Shown: in pieces, positions 1-8,624 of the stretch
Layout of the letters: each line of letters starts with the position of its first letter
How positions within the stretch are numbered: position 1 is the first letter of the stretch
DNA from: Paucibacter sp. B2R-40
Lineage (GTDB): Bacteria; Pseudomonadota; Gammaproteobacteria; Burkholderiales; Burkholderiaceae_C
DNA length: 64,000 bases
NCBI RefSeq assembly: GCF_025717555.1
Contig: NZ_JAJIRP010000016.1
Location: 1 to 64,000 of the forward strand
Direction of reading: 5' to 3'
Made by a program: the position numbers and the translations under genes
Notes under the pieces: model-generated
Databases searched by the model: none
What the model was told of the DNA's origin: nothing
What the model saw: the letters and a program-made list of their open reading frames with translations, nothing else

Positions 1-38
1 TTAACAGTCCGGCGCTCTACCAACTGAGCTATCGAGGA
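1..38 (-). tRNA. tRNA-Asn (GTT), partial, cut by window edge
   Basis: These bases are identical to the 5' half, through the anticodon, of the complete tRNA-Asn at 132-207, read on the minus strand. The 3' half lies outside the window. It is the second member of a tandem pair transcribed leftward. The 93 bases between the copies hold a strong terminator hairpin, so the two may be separate transcripts. Confidence 0.93.
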
Positions 39-88
39 ATTATTCGGTTTGTGACACGACTCAAAAGAGTAGGCCTACATAAATGGGA

Positions 89-120
89 AAAGCCGCTTGG
101 CATTGCTACCAAGCGGCTTT
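89..120 (-). terminator. Rho-independent terminator between the two tRNA-Asn genes
   Basis: A perfect 12-bp inverted repeat (89-100 pairs with 109-120) has an 8-base loop. On the minus strand it ends in a run of T, just downstream of the tRNA at 132-207. It would end transcription of that tRNA before the second copy. Confidence 0.75.
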
Positions 121-131
121 CACATTTTCTG

Positions 132-207
132 TGGCTCCTCGACCTGGGCTCGAACCAGGGACCTACGGATTAACAGTCCGGCGCTCTACCAACTGAGCTA
201 TCGAGGA
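132..207 (-). tRNA. tRNA-Asn (GTT)
   Basis: A complete 76-nt cloverleaf on the minus strand: the acceptor stem starts TCCTCGA and pairs with TCGAGGA, the D-loop and the T-arm GGTTCGAGCC are canonical, and the CCA end is encoded (TGG at 132-134). The anticodon loop CTGTTAA gives anticodon GTT, hence asparagine. It sits just downstream of the TonB receptor gene but has its own good promoter. Confidence 0.97.
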
Positions 208-219
208 ACAGAGCCTCAG

Positions 220-249
220 ATTATAGACCAGTTTTCTAGAGCTTTACAA
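220..249 (-). promoter_or_regulatory. Sigma-70 promoter of tRNA-Asn
   Basis: On the minus strand a perfect -10 box TATAAT (220-225) lies 18 bp from a TTGTAA -35 box (244-249). The -10 box ends 13 bases before the mature tRNA. The -35 box overlaps the TAA stop codon of the upstream TonB receptor gene. Confidence 0.7.
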
Positions 250-2397
250 GTGGTATTCCAAACTGGCGCGGAAAGTTCTTGGTGCCAGCGGGTAGAGGTA
301 AACATGGCCAAACTGAAACGGCGACTCCTTCCAGGCCCGCTTGTCGGCCAAGTTGTCTACGCCGACGCGCCACACCAGCAATTGCTGGCCCATCAATGCT
401 TGCTCGAAGCGTGCGCCCGCGTCTAGGCGGGTCCAGCCTGGAATGAAGACGCTGTTGTCGGCCAAGACCGCCCGCGGGCCTTCGTAGACCAGGCCGGCTT
501 GCAGTTGCAAACCGCTTAACGCGGCGATGTCCTGGCGCGCTTGCAGGCGCAAGCTGCGCTCGGCCACGTTTTCGGGCCGCAGGCCGTTGAGGCTCGCGTC
601 GGCGCTGTCCTCGCGGCGTGCTTTGAGCTGCATCGCGCTGGCCAGCAGGCCACCGCCGGCCCATTTCAGGTCGGCCTGCGCTTCCAGGCCTTGATGGCGA
701 GCGATGCCGTCGGCCCGGCGCACGCAGCTGCCTGGCTTGCTATCCGAGCATTCGCCCAGATCGGCCCATTTGGGGCGGCTGGTGTTGAACCAGTTGAGCG
801 ACCAATCGACCGTATTGCTGCCGGCTTTCAAGCCGATCTCGAATTGCCGACTGGTCAAAGCGGGCAGGGCACGGCCCGCCGCATCGCCATAGCGCTTGCG
901 GTTCGGGGTGACTTCGCTCTCGACGCCTTCGCCCCAGCTGGTGTAGGCCAGCAATTGGCTGTTGATCGCATAGCTCAGGCCCAACCAGGGCGTAGTGATG
1001 TTCTGCGTGTAGCCGGTGGCGCGGGAGCCATCGGTGCGCACGCTGTCGCGCTCCAGCCGCGTATGGCGCAGGCCGGCCCAGGCTTGCCAGTCGGCGCTGA
1101 GCTGGATGGCGTCGCGCAGATAGAACTCCGTGCTGCGCTCGTCACGGTTGGTGTTCTCGTCCGTCAGGCTGGGGTCGGCGATGGTGATGGCCTTGCCGTC
1201 AATGGTGCCGGTGCCGGCCCAGTTATAGGCCTGCTTTTGGAAGCGACTGTTGAAGCGGCTGAGCAAGACGCCGGTGCTGACTTGGTGAGTGATGCTGCCC
1301 GTCGCCAACTTGCCGGCCAAAGACAGATCCAGCGCCTCGCTATTGCGGCGCTCGTTTTCGCTGCGGAAGTCATACATATCGAACGTGCCGTCGGGGCAGT
1401 AGCGATCAGCGTAATAGTTGCCGTCCGCTGCGGTGCAGCCATAGGCGTAGGCCAGCCTGTCGTCGGTCTTCAGGCGCTGCACGCCCAGGTGCGCTTGGGC
1501 CCGCCAATCGGCATTGAGCTTTTGCGTCACACGCAGTGAGGCATGGCTGTTGTCAAACACCACCGGCTGCGACCAGCTTTGATTGTTCAGGTTGATGCGA
1601 GGGTCGAAGTCTTTGGCGCTGGGCAGCTTGTCGCCCAGCATGCTCATGCCGGGCTGGCTGGGCTGGCTCTGCTTGTTCAGCTCGAACTCGGCCTCGACCA
1701 GGGTGTCAGGGCTCAGGCGCCAGTCGCCGGCCATGGCCAGCAAATGGCTGCGGCCTTCGGCATCGCGCAACTGGGGCATGAGTTCGGCGGCGGCTGCGTT
1801 GACTCGCAGGCCTAAAGCTTGGCCCTCGCCAAAGCGCTGGCTCCAGTCCAGGCTAGCCTCGGTCGTGCCGCGCTCTCTGAGTGACAAACCCAGCACCGTC
1901 ATGGGCTGAGCTGTCGGCCGTTTGACGATCATATTGACCAAGCCTGCGGGCGAGCTGGTGCCGGCCTGGATGCCGCTGCTGCCTTTAAGAATCTCGACGC
2001 TTGCCTTGTTGCCCAGCGCCAAGGCGGTTTCCGCATTGATAGGCAAGCCGTCGCGGCGGTAGTTGAAGCGGTTGTCGAGGTCGAAGCCGCGAATCTTCAG
2101 GTAGGACACATAGCCTGCCGCGTTATAGGCGTCGCCGACGCTGGCGTCCAGCGCGGTCAGTCCAGATAAAGCGCTAATGCCGGCATCCATCAGGCGCTCG
2201 CTGCTGATCAGGCTGAGCTGTAGCGGTAGCTTAGCGACCGGAATTTCACCGAAGCCGCCGACTTGTGCGGGCGTATCCGCCGAGCGGCCGCTGACCGACA
2301 CGGTCGGCAGGCTTTGCGCCAAAGCGGCCGTGCCGCAAATAAGGCCGGCCGCAGCGGACAGCAAGGACTTCTTGGAAATTGGAGTTGTGGGTGTCAT
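244..2397 (-). CDS. TonB-dependent outer-membrane receptor, probable thiamin-compound uptake
   Basis: A 717-residue outer-membrane transporter of the TonB-dependent siderophore-receptor type. After a signal peptide (cleavage after the A-L-A-Q region near residue 28) there is a TonB-box-like stretch (TVSVSG), a plug domain with the usual EILKGSSG and GLVNMIVKRP motifs, and a long beta-barrel ending in an aromatic-rich strand. The start at 2397 is chosen because the signal peptide then begins with basic residues; a TTG at 2433 would add 12 residues. By sequence type alone it would be called an iron-siderophore receptor. The TPP riboswitch in its leader, however, points to thiamin or a precursor as substrate. 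That is inferred from regulation, not from the protein. Confidence 0.9.
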   Translation of the reverse strand: MTPTTPISKKSLLSAAAGLICGTAALAQSLPTVSVSGRSADTPAQVGGFGEIPVAKLPLQLSLISSERLMDAGISALSGLTALDASVGDAYNAAGYVSYLKIRGFDLDNRFNYRRDGLPINAETALALGNKASVEILKGSSGIQAGTSSPAGLVNMIVKRPTAQPMTVLGLSLRERGTTEASLDWSQRFGEGQALGLRVNAAAAELMPQLRDAEGRSHLLAMAGDWRLSPDTLVEAEFELNKQSQPSQPGMSMLGDKLPSAKDFDPRINLNNQSWSQPVVFDNSHASLRVTQKLNADWRAQAHLGVQRLKTDDRLAYAYGCTAADGNYYADRYCPDGTFDMYDFRSENERRNSEALDLSLAGKLATGSITHQVSTGVLLSRFNSRFQKQAYNWAGTGTIDGKAITIADPSLTDENTNRDERSTEFYLRDAIQLSADWQAWAGLRHTRLERDSVRTDGSRATGYTQNITTPWLGLSYAINSQLLAYTSWGEGVESEVTPNRKRYGDAAGRALPALTSRQFEIGLKAGSNTVDWSLNWFNTSRPKWADLGECSDSKPGSCVRRADGIARHQGLEAQADLKWAGGGLLASAMQLKARREDSADASLNGLRPENVAERSLRLQARQDIAALSGLQLQAGLVYEGPRAVLADNSVFIPGWTRLDAGARFEQALMGQQLLVWRVGVDNLADKRAWKESPFQFGHVYLYPLAPRTFRASLEYHL

Positions 2398-2480
2398 CGA
2401 AACAGTCGGCGATGACAGGGCTGCAAACAGCAAGGCCAGGACGTCAGGAGAAATGCGAATCGACGTCGGCCGATGAAGGC

Positions 2481-2570
2481 TTGCTTCCCTGCGCGAGGAT
2501 TAACTCAATCAGGTTCAAAGGGACTTTCTCAGCCGGCCCGGTTTGATCCGGACCAGCACCCCTAGCGTGG
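2481..2570 (-). promoter_or_regulatory. TPP (thiamin pyrophosphate) riboswitch
   Basis: Read on the minus strand this carries the conserved THI-element blocks in order: GGGGTGC, GGCTGAGA, CCTTTGAACCTGAT, then GTTAATCCTCGCGCAGGGAAGC. The element ends 83 bases before the start codon of the TonB receptor, enough room for an expression platform. No strong terminator is visible in that gap, so control may be translational. A -10-like TACAAT (2599-2604) lies just upstream, without a convincing -35 box. In this element class, bound TPP normally lowers expression. Confidence 0.93.
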
Positions 2571-2614
2571 ACAGCGATGCGAATCGCTGCTTGGGACTAT
2601 TGTATCGGCCCATG

Positions 2615-2641
2615 AAAAAGGCCCGCGGTCAGCGGGCCTTT
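2615..2641 (-). terminator. Rho-independent terminator after the ferredoxin-NADP reductase gene
   Basis: A 10-bp stem (2617-2626 with 2632-2641) has a 5-base loop. On the minus strand the descending arm runs into five consecutive T. It lies 28 bp beyond the stop codon of the reductase and upstream of the TPP-riboswitch transcript, so it insulates the two units. Confidence 0.85.
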
Positions 2642-2669
2642 GATCAGCAAAATTCGAACTCAGTCGAAC

Positions 2670-3794
2670 TCAGTCGAACACAGGCGACTCGACGCCCAGC
2701 ACCTTGTGCAACTTGGGGCTGGTGGTCGTGTACTGCAGATGAATGCGCTTGTCCGGGCTGATGTAAGGCATGGCGCCAAAGGCCGCCAAGGCGCATTCAT
2801 GGAAGCCCGACAGAATCAGCTTCTTCTTGCCCGGATAAGTGTTCACATCGCCCACGGCAAAGATGCCCGGCACGCTGGTCTGGAATTTTTCGGTGTCCAC
2901 GACGATTTGCTTGCGCTCCAGCGCCAGGCCCCACTCGGCGATCGGGCCCAGCTTGGGGCTCAGGCCGAAGAACACCAGCAACTGTTCGCAAGGCATCACG
3001 CGGGTGACGCCGTCGCCGCCGGTGACCTTGATGTCGGTGAGAACGCCGTCAGCCTCGACGATGTCCGTCACCTGGCCGACCACGAATTGCATCTCGTAGG
3101 CGTCGCAGAGTTCGCGCATCTTGGCGACCGAGGCGGGCGCCGCCTTGAAGCCGTCACGGCGGTGCAAGAGGATCACGCTCTCGGCCTTGTTGGCGCTGCC
3201 GTCGGCATTGCCGGCGCAAAAGTTCAGCGCCCAGTCGAGTGCGGAGTCGCCGCCGCCGACGATCACCAAGTTCTTGCCGGCGAACTGCGCCGGGTTGCGA
3301 ACGCGGTAATGCAGCTGGTTGCCTTCGTACTTGTCGATGCCGTCGACCTTCAGCGTACGCGGCTGGAACGAGCCCACACCGCCAGCGATGAAGATGGTCT
3401 TGGTCAGGAACTGCGTGCCCTTGGAGGTCTCGACGAAGAAACGGCCGTCTTCTTGCTTCAAGACGGTGGTGACTTCCTGGCCCAGGTGGAAGGTCGCGCC
3501 AAAGGGCTCGATCTGCTTGAGCAGGTTGTCGGTCAACTCCTTGCCGGTGCAGATGGGCACGGCCGGGATGTCATAGATCGGCTTGTCCGGATACAGCTCG
3601 ATGCATTGGCCGCCGGGGTAGGCGAGCGAGTCAATGATGTGGGCTTTGACTTCGAGCAATCCGAGCTCGAAAACCTGGAACAGTCCGACCGGACCGGCGC
3701 CGACGATGACGGCATCGGTCTGAATCGCGTCGGGTCCGGGCGTTGGGTTTGCGTCGGCCGTCGTGGCAATCTCTGCGTTCAATTGAGCATCCAT
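2670..3794 (-). CDS. Ferredoxin-NADP(+) reductase, thioredoxin-reductase-like type
   Basis: A 374-residue FAD flavoprotein of the TrxR-like ferredoxin-NADP reductase family, which exchanges electrons between NADPH and ferredoxin. The FAD-binding GAGPVG motif is at residues 32-37 and the NADPH-binding GGGDSA at 180-185. Near the C-terminus there is VGDVNTYPG followed by [13 protein letters not shown], typical of the family. It lacks the redox CxxC of true thioredoxin reductases. The gene lies 44 bp downstream of the ferredoxin gene on the same strand, and both follow the sulfate-assimilation operon. Ferredoxin is therefore the likely partner, and sulfite reductase a plausible final acceptor. 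The roughly 25 residues before the Rossmann motif are an unconserved-looking extension. Confidence 0.9.
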   Translation of the reverse strand: MDAQLNAEIATTADANPTPGPDAIQTDAVIVGAGPVGLFQVFELGLLEVKAHIIDSLAYPGGQCIELYPDKPIYDIPAVPICTGKELTDNLLKQIEPFGATFHLGQEVTTVLKQEDGRFFVETSKGTQFLTKTIFIAGGVGSFQPRTLKVDGIDKYEGNQLHYRVRNPAQFAGKNLVIVGGGDSALDWALNFCAGNADGSANKAESVILLHRRDGFKAAPASVAKMRELCDAYEMQFVVGQVTDIVEADGVLTDIKVTGGDGVTRVMPCEQLLVFFGLSPKLGPIAEWGLALERKQIVVDTEKFQTSVPGIFAVGDVNTYPGKKKLILSGFHECALAAFGAMPYISPDKRIHLQYTTTSPKLHKVLGVESPVFD

Positions 3795-3838
3795 TTTTTC
3801 TTGGGGCCTGAGCTTGGAGCCAGGCGGCGTTCTACAAA

Positions 3839-4162
3839 TTAGCGGAGCAGCTCGGGCAGCTTGCCCGTGCGATCCTTCCAGTCATCAGCGTCCGGCAGCG
3901 GGGCGTGGCGCTTGGTGATGCTGGGCCATTTCTTGGCCAGATCGGCATTCAGCTTAATCATGTGCTGCATATTGCCGGGCACATCTTCCTCCGGCACGAT
4001 CGCATTGACCGGGCACTCAGGGATGCAGACGGCGCAGTCGATGCACTCATCGGGATCAATGGTCAGAAAGTTCTGGCCTTCGCGGAAGCAATCGACCGGG
4101 CAGACATCGACGCAGTCGGTGTACTTGCAGCGGATGCATGATTCGAGGACGACGTGGGTCAT
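3839..4162 (-). CDS. fdxA: Ferredoxin FdxA, 7Fe type
   Basis: A 107-residue soluble electron carrier with one [3Fe-4S] and one [4Fe-4S] cluster. Nine cysteines lie in the first 50 residues (9, 12, 17, 21, 25, 40, 43, 46, 50), including the [12 protein letters not shown] cluster motif. The long C-terminal tail (from about residue 60, ending in [14 protein letters not shown]) is characteristic of FdxA proteins of Proteobacteria and matches their usual length. It sits between the siroheme methyltransferase gene and the ferredoxin-NADP reductase gene, all on the minus strand. Confidence 0.95.
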   Translation of the reverse strand: MTHVVLESCIRCKYTDCVDVCPVDCFREGQNFLTIDPDECIDCAVCIPECPVNAIVPEEDVPGNMQHMIKLNADLAKKWPSITKRHAPLPDADDWKDRTGKLPELLR

Positions 4163-4248
4163 GATGGTGCAGCTCGTGTTGTTGTTTGGTCTGAATTGCC
4201 GCGCAATGCCATTTCACTCTGAGGCTGAACGGCGGCAAAACGCGGATT

Positions 4249-5052
4249 TTAATCGCTTGGGGTGCTTATGCCGGCTTGATGCGTCGCAAGACCCGGCGTG
4301 ATGCTGGAATTTGTTGGCGCGGACTGGGCTTGCGGTGGTGGCAAAGCCAGCGCTTTGGCACCAGCGCCAACGGTCACCACGGTCGGCCGGCCCTTGTGCA
4401 GCAGCGAGGCCGCTGCGAGCGAATCCACCCGGTGATCACTGGCCAAGGCATCGGCACAGCCCGCCTTGGAGACCACGCTGACCGGCGTATCTGCCGGCCA
4501 ACCGGCCTCAATCAGTTTGCGGCCCAAGGGGCCGAGCTGGCGCCCGGCCATATAGAAAACTTCGGTGTCGGCCGAGCGTGCGGCTTGCAACTCGCCCAAC
4601 TGTGTCATCGCCGTCGTCAGGCTGACGCTGCGGCCCGTGCCGCGCCGTGTCAAAGGGCGCTGCGTTTGCGCGGCAGCGGCAATCGCGGCGGTCACGCCGG
4701 GCACCACTTCGCTGGCGATGCCGGCCTCGGCCAAGGCCAATAACTCTTCTTCCAAGCGGCCAAACACGCTGGCGTCGCCGCCCTTCAAGCGCACCACCAG
4801 GCTGTGGCTCAAGGCCTGCTTGACCAGGGTCGCGTTGATAGCGGTTTGCTTGGTGGAATGGCAAAAGCCGCGCTTGCCGACGTCGATCCAAACTGCGTTT
4901 GGCGCCAAGTCACGCAAGGCCGGGTCTGTCAAGGCGTCGAACAGAACGACCTCGGCCAAACCCAGCGCGCGGGCGCCGCGCACCGTGATCAAGTCGGCCG
5001 CGCCGGGGCCGGCGCTGACGAAGATGACTCGGCCTTTGCTCGCGCTGCTCAT
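4249..5052 (-). CDS. cobA: Uroporphyrinogen-III C-methyltransferase (siroheme branch)
   Basis: A 267-residue SAM-dependent enzyme that methylates uroporphyrinogen III at C2 and C7 to precorrin-2, the first step towards siroheme, the prosthetic group of sulfite reductase. The family motifs are present: GPGAAD (15-20), the glycine-rich VRLKGGDASVFGR (about 87-99) and VPGVTAA (117-123). It is a stand-alone methyltransferase without the CysG oxidase/ferrochelatase half. It starts 2 bp after the cysN stop codon, so it is the last gene of the sulfate operon. The proline- and serine-rich C-terminal 30 residues look like a non-conserved tail. Confidence 0.93.
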   Translation of the reverse strand: MSSASKGRVIFVSAGPGAADLITVRGARALGLAEVVLFDALTDPALRDLAPNAVWIDVGKRGFCHSTKQTAINATLVKQALSHSLVVRLKGGDASVFGRLEEELLALAEAGIASEVVPGVTAAIAAAAQTQRPLTRRGTGRSVSLTTAMTQLGELQAARSADTEVFYMAGRQLGPLGRKLIEAGWPADTPVSVVSKAGCADALASDHRVDSLAAASLLHKGRPTVVTVGAGAKALALPPPQAQSAPTNSSITPGLATHQAGISTPSD

Positions 5053-5054
5053 GA

Positions 5055-6383
5055 TCAGCTCGCCGCGCGCACCAGCAAGGCGCCGCTGGTGCGGTTGCTG
5101 GTCGGGTCGACCACGATCAAGGCGCCACCGATGCGGTTGTTGGCGTAGGGCTCAACCGGCAGCGCGCTTTGCGTTTCGATGCGCACATGGCCGATTTCGT
5201 TGACCTTGATTTCGGCGGCTTCCTGCTCGGCCAAGGTGTGGATGTCCAGGCGGTGCTCGATTGAGCTGATGCGCGCCTGCACCCAGCGGTTGCCATGGCG
5301 CAGCCAATATTTGCGCCCGGCCACGGCAGGCTCGGTGTCCAGCCAGGCGAGGGTTGCCTCAAAGCTTTGCGTCGGCGTGGCCGAGCCGGGCGTGACGATC
5401 CAGTCGCCGCGCGAGACGTCGAGTTGACGATCCAGCAGCACACCGGCCGACTCACCGGCGACGCAATGCGCGACCGTCTCACCAGCGCGCCGCACTTCGG
5501 CGACGATGGCTGTTTGGCCGCTGGGCAGAATCTGAATCTGGTCGCCGGCCTTGACCTGGCCGTGCGCAATCCGGCCCCACAGGGTGCGCGGCTGATGCCC
5601 AACGCCATCACCGGCGTCGCCGGGTTCACGCGCCACATATTGCACCGGGATCGACAGCCCACCTTCGACCTTTTCCTGCACGCCGGGCAGGCTTTCCAGC
5701 ACTTGCAGCAGCGAGGGGCCTTGGTACCAGGTCGCCCATTCGCCGTCCAGCGGCTGGGTCACGTTGTCGCCGCGCAGCGCCGACACCGGCACGATGGCGG
5801 TGACGTCAATGCCGGCTTGCTCGGCAAAAGCGCGCAAGGCTTTGCTGACCGCCGCGAAGGCCGGGCCGGGCTGGGCCAGCGCGTCGAGCTTGTTGACGGC
5901 GAAGACGATGCTGGGCACCCGCAGCAGATGCGCTAACAGGCTATGCCGACGGGTTTGCGGCAACAGTGTGACGGCGTCTACGCTGGTGTCCAGCTTGGTG
6001 ATGTCGACCAGCACCACGGCGGCGTCTGAGCCGGCGGCGGCGGTCACCATATTGCGCGTGTACTGCTCATGGCCGGGCGCGTCGGCGATGATGAATTTGC
6101 GCGACTTGGTGGCGAAGTAACGGTAGGCCACGTCGATGGTGATGCCTTGCTCGCGCTCGGCCTCCAGGCCGTCGGTCAGCAGGCTCAGGTCCAGGGGTTG
6201 ACCGGCGGCGCGCTTTTCCAGCATATCGAGTTGATCAGCCAGAATCGCTTGGCCGTCGAACAGCAGGCGGCCGATCAAGGTGCTCTTGCCGTCGTCAACG
6301 CTGCCGGCGGTCAGGAAGCGCAAGGCGCGGTGGTGGGTGTCCACCTCGTTGTCGTGGACGATTTTTTCAGTCACGGTTGTCAT
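5055..6383 (-). CDS. cysN: Sulfate adenylyltransferase subunit 1 (GTPase)
   Basis: A 442-residue regulatory GTPase subunit of ATP sulfurylase; GTP hydrolysis drives formation of adenylyl sulfate (APS) by CysD. The GTPase motifs are intact: P-loop GSVDDGKS (27-34), DAPGHE (101-106) and NKLD (164-167), followed by EF-Tu-like beta-barrel domains. There is no C-terminal APS-kinase (CysC) fusion, consistent with the APS-type reductase upstream. Its start codon overlaps the cysD stop codon by one base, so the two subunits are translationally coupled. Confidence 0.97.
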   Translation of the reverse strand: MTTVTEKIVHDNEVDTHHRALRFLTAGSVDDGKSTLIGRLLFDGQAILADQLDMLEKRAAGQPLDLSLLTDGLEAEREQGITIDVAYRYFATKSRKFIIADAPGHEQYTRNMVTAAAGSDAAVVLVDITKLDTSVDAVTLLPQTRRHSLLAHLLRVPSIVFAVNKLDALAQPGPAFAAVSKALRAFAEQAGIDVTAIVPVSALRGDNVTQPLDGEWATWYQGPSLLQVLESLPGVQEKVEGGLSIPVQYVAREPGDAGDGVGHQPRTLWGRIAHGQVKAGDQIQILPSGQTAIVAEVRRAGETVAHCVAGESAGVLLDRQLDVSRGDWIVTPGSATPTQSFEATLAWLDTEPAVAGRKYWLRHGNRWVQARISSIEHRLDIHTLAEQEAAEIKVNEIGHVRIETQSALPVEPYANNRIGGALIVVDPTSNRTSGALLVRAAS

Positions 6384-7342
6384 CAGAAATAGCCCTCTTT
6401 TTTCCGGCGCTCCATCGAGGCTTCCGAAGTTCTGTCGTCCATGCGGGTGGCGCCGCGCTCGCTGACGGTCACGGTCAGCGTCTCGGCGACGATGTCGGTG
6501 GCGGTGGCGGCATTGCTTTCGACCGGGCAGGTGCAGGTCATGTCGCCAACGGTGCGAAAGCGCACCGTGGCCGTCTCGACCACTTCGCCGGCTTCCGGCG
6601 GCGTCACCTCGGTCAGCGGCACCAGCAGGCCCTTGCGGCGAATCACTTGGCGCTCATGCTTGTAGTACAGGCTAGGCAGCGGGATGTTCTCGCGCGCCAG
6701 ATAGAGCCATACATCCAGCTCGGTCCAGTTGCTGATGGGGAAGGCGCGGAAATGCTCGCCCGGCCGGATGCGCGTGTTGAACAAGCTCCACAACTCGGGC
6801 CGCTGCTCCTTGGGCTGCCATTGGCCGAAGCTGTCGCGGTGGCTGAAGATGCGCTCTTTGGCGCGGGCCTTTTCCTCATCGCGGCGGGCGCCGCCGATCA
6901 GCACATCGAAGCGGTTCTCTTCGATCGCCTCCAGCAGCGTGACGGTCTGGTGGCCGTTGCGCGACTCCAGCGGATAGGCCAGGCGCACCGTGCCTTTTTT
7001 GATCGACTCGTCCATGTGCGCGACGATCAGGCGGTCACCCGATTCGGCCACCAACTGGTCGCGGAATTCAATCACTTCGGGGAAGTTGTGGCCGGTGTCC
7101 ACATGCACCAGCGGGAAGGGCAGCTTGCCCTTGTAGCTGCCGTCGGCTTGGGCGTTCTTGAAGGCTTTTTCGGCCAGACGCAAGACCACGCAGGAATCCT
7201 TGCCGCTGGAGAACAGCAGGCCCGGCCGCTCGAAGGCAGCGGCCACTTCACGCAGGATAAAGATCGCTTCTTCTTCCAGGTGGTCGAGGTGGCGGTGGTC
7301 GATATTCGGCAGCAATTGGTTCAAATTAACGGGGGCGTTCAT
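6383..7342 (-). CDS. cysD: Sulfate adenylyltransferase subunit 2
   Basis: The 319-residue catalytic subunit of ATP sulfurylase (ATP plus sulfate to APS plus pyrophosphate). The PP-loop of the adenine-nucleotide alpha-hydrolase fold is at residues 45-50 (SSGKDS). Downstream are the family motifs VHVDTGHNFPE and GGARRDEEKARAKERIFS, and the C-terminal MERRKKEGYF typical of CysD. It overlaps cysH upstream by 4 bp and cysN downstream by 1 bp. Confidence 0.97.
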   Translation of the reverse strand: MNAPVNLNQLLPNIDHRHLDHLEEEAIFILREVAAAFERPGLLFSSGKDSCVVLRLAEKAFKNAQADGSYKGKLPFPLVHVDTGHNFPEVIEFRDQLVAESGDRLIVAHMDESIKKGTVRLAYPLESRNGHQTVTLLEAIEENRFDVLIGGARRDEEKARAKERIFSHRDSFGQWQPKEQRPELWSLFNTRIRPGEHFRAFPISNWTELDVWLYLARENIPLPSLYYKHERQVIRRKGLLVPLTEVTPPEAGEVVETATVRFRTVGDMTCTCPVESNAATATDIVAETLTVTVSERGATRMDDRTSEASMERRKKEGYF

Positions 7343-8124
7343 GCCGAGGCTCCATTGGTCAATTCAGGGACGCGTGTTGCATGCAAACCGCATTCTTTTG
7401 CGCTTGCATCCTCCCACCACCAGCGCCCCGAGCGGAAATCTTCTCCGACCGAGATCGCCCGGGTGCAGGGCGCGCAACCGATGCTGGGCATGAACTGGTC
7501 ATGCAGCGCGTTGAAGGGCACGTCAAACGTGGCGATGTAGTGCCAGACATCGGCCCAGCTCCAGTCGGCCAGCGCGTTGATCTTGGCCCGGCCGTTGTTG
7601 TCGGTTTCGCTGAAGGGCACGACCGCGCGGTTGCTGGACTGTTCGCGGCGCAGGCCGGTGATCCAGGCGGTGTGGCCTTCCAGCATGCGGCTCAGCGGCT
7701 CCAGCTTGCGGATCGCGCAGCATTCCTTGCGCAGCGCCAGGCTTTCATACATGGCGTCAGCGCCGCGCACACGCACGAAAGTGACAACCGCATCATTGAT
7801 CGGGCTGTAGACCGCGACCTTGAGGCCGTAACGGGCCTCGATCTGCGGCAGCAGCGCCAGCGTTTCGGCATGCAAGCGGCCGGTGTCCAGCGTGGCGATG
7901 CTGATGGGCAGTTTGTGGCGGGCGATCAGGTCGGTGATGACCATGTCTTCGGCGCCCAGGCTGCTGGATTGCAGCAGGCCATTGCCATGATCGAGTGCGG
8001 CCTCTTGCAGCAGCTCCACCGTCTTGGCCAGGCGTTCGGCAAAGCCGGCTGTTTCTCGGGCGTAGAGCTTGATGGCCGAGGCGCTGGTCGCCGCGCCGGG
8101 TAGCGAAAAGACCTCGCCGCTCAT
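7339..8124 (-). CDS. cysH: Adenylyl-sulfate (APS) reductase
   Basis: A 261-residue reductase that converts activated sulfate to sulfite using thioredoxin. It carries the four iron-sulfur cysteines (C135, C136, C217, C220) in the CC and CxxC arrangement that marks the assimilatory APS-reductase type, and the catalytic C-terminal ECGLH (C245). PAPS-specific enzymes such as that of E. coli lack the CC/CxxC cluster. The operon has no APS kinase, which agrees with APS as substrate. It overlaps DUF934 (upstream) and cysD (downstream) by 4 bp each. Confidence 0.95.
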   Translation of the reverse strand: MSGEVFSLPGAATSASAIKLYARETAGFAERLAKTVELLQEAALDHGNGLLQSSSLGAEDMVITDLIARHKLPISIATLDTGRLHAETLALLPQIEARYGLKVAVYSPINDAVVTFVRVRGADAMYESLALRKECCAIRKLEPLSRMLEGHTAWITGLRREQSSNRAVVPFSETDNNGRAKINALADWSWADVWHYIATFDVPFNALHDQFMPSIGCAPCTRAISVGEDFRSGRWWWEDASAKECGLHATRVPELTNGASA

Positions 8125-8609
8125 GCCTCACCTCGTGCAAACAAGGGCTGCTTGGCGTCCACATCGCCCTGGTAATGACCTTTGAAGAAGCCCAGCGCGC
8201 GCTCGGCCGCGGCCTTCGACTGGTCGGCGCGCATATGCACCGCGTCAAAGCCGGTGCGGGCCAGCAGCGGCAGCATGTCGACCAAGACCTCGCCGGTGGC
8301 GCGGATCTCGCCGGCAAAGCGGTAGCGCGAACGCAAGAGCTTGGCCTGGCTGTAAGCGCGGCCGTCGGTCCACTTCGGAAACTTCAGCGCGATCATCGTG
8401 AAGCGAGGCAAATCGGTCACCAAGTCTTCGATCTCAAGGTCGTTGTTCAGTTCAACTGCAGTGACCAGACCGACCGGCCAATGGCCACGCACCGCATGCC
8501 ATTGCTCCAGGCTCAGCAGGATGTACGGCGCTGGATCGGGGCAGGGCATCGGTCCGTCTTCGCCGACCACGTGGTGCCATTGCTGATTGTGGTTATCAAT
8601 AAACTTCAT
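8121..8609 (-). CDS. DUF934 family protein of the sulfate operon
   Basis: A 162-residue protein of the DUF934 family, which in Proteobacteria usually lies between a siroheme sulfite reductase gene and cysH, exactly as here. No catalytic motif is recognisable; the sequence has the LEQWHAVRGHWPVGLV and RYRFAGEIRATGEVL stretches seen in family members. It lies 15 bp from cysI and overlaps cysH by 4 bp. An accessory role in sulfite reduction is assumed from this conserved placement; the biochemical function is not known to me. Confidence 0.85.
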   Translation of the reverse strand: MKFIDNHNQQWHHVVGEDGPMPCPDPAPYILLSLEQWHAVRGHWPVGLVTAVELNNDLEIEDLVTDLPRFTMIALKFPKWTDGRAYSQAKLLRSRYRFAGEIRATGEVLVDMLPLLARTGFDAVHMRADQSKAAAERALGFFKGHYQGDVDAKQPLFARGEA

Positions 8610-8624
8610 GATGGTCAGGCTCTT

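Noticed and set aside
541-1539. Plus-strand frame of 332 codons opposite the TonB receptor
   Set aside because: A shadow of the receptor gene; its composition (Ala, Gly, Val, Gln) is typical of the antisense frame of GC-rich genes.
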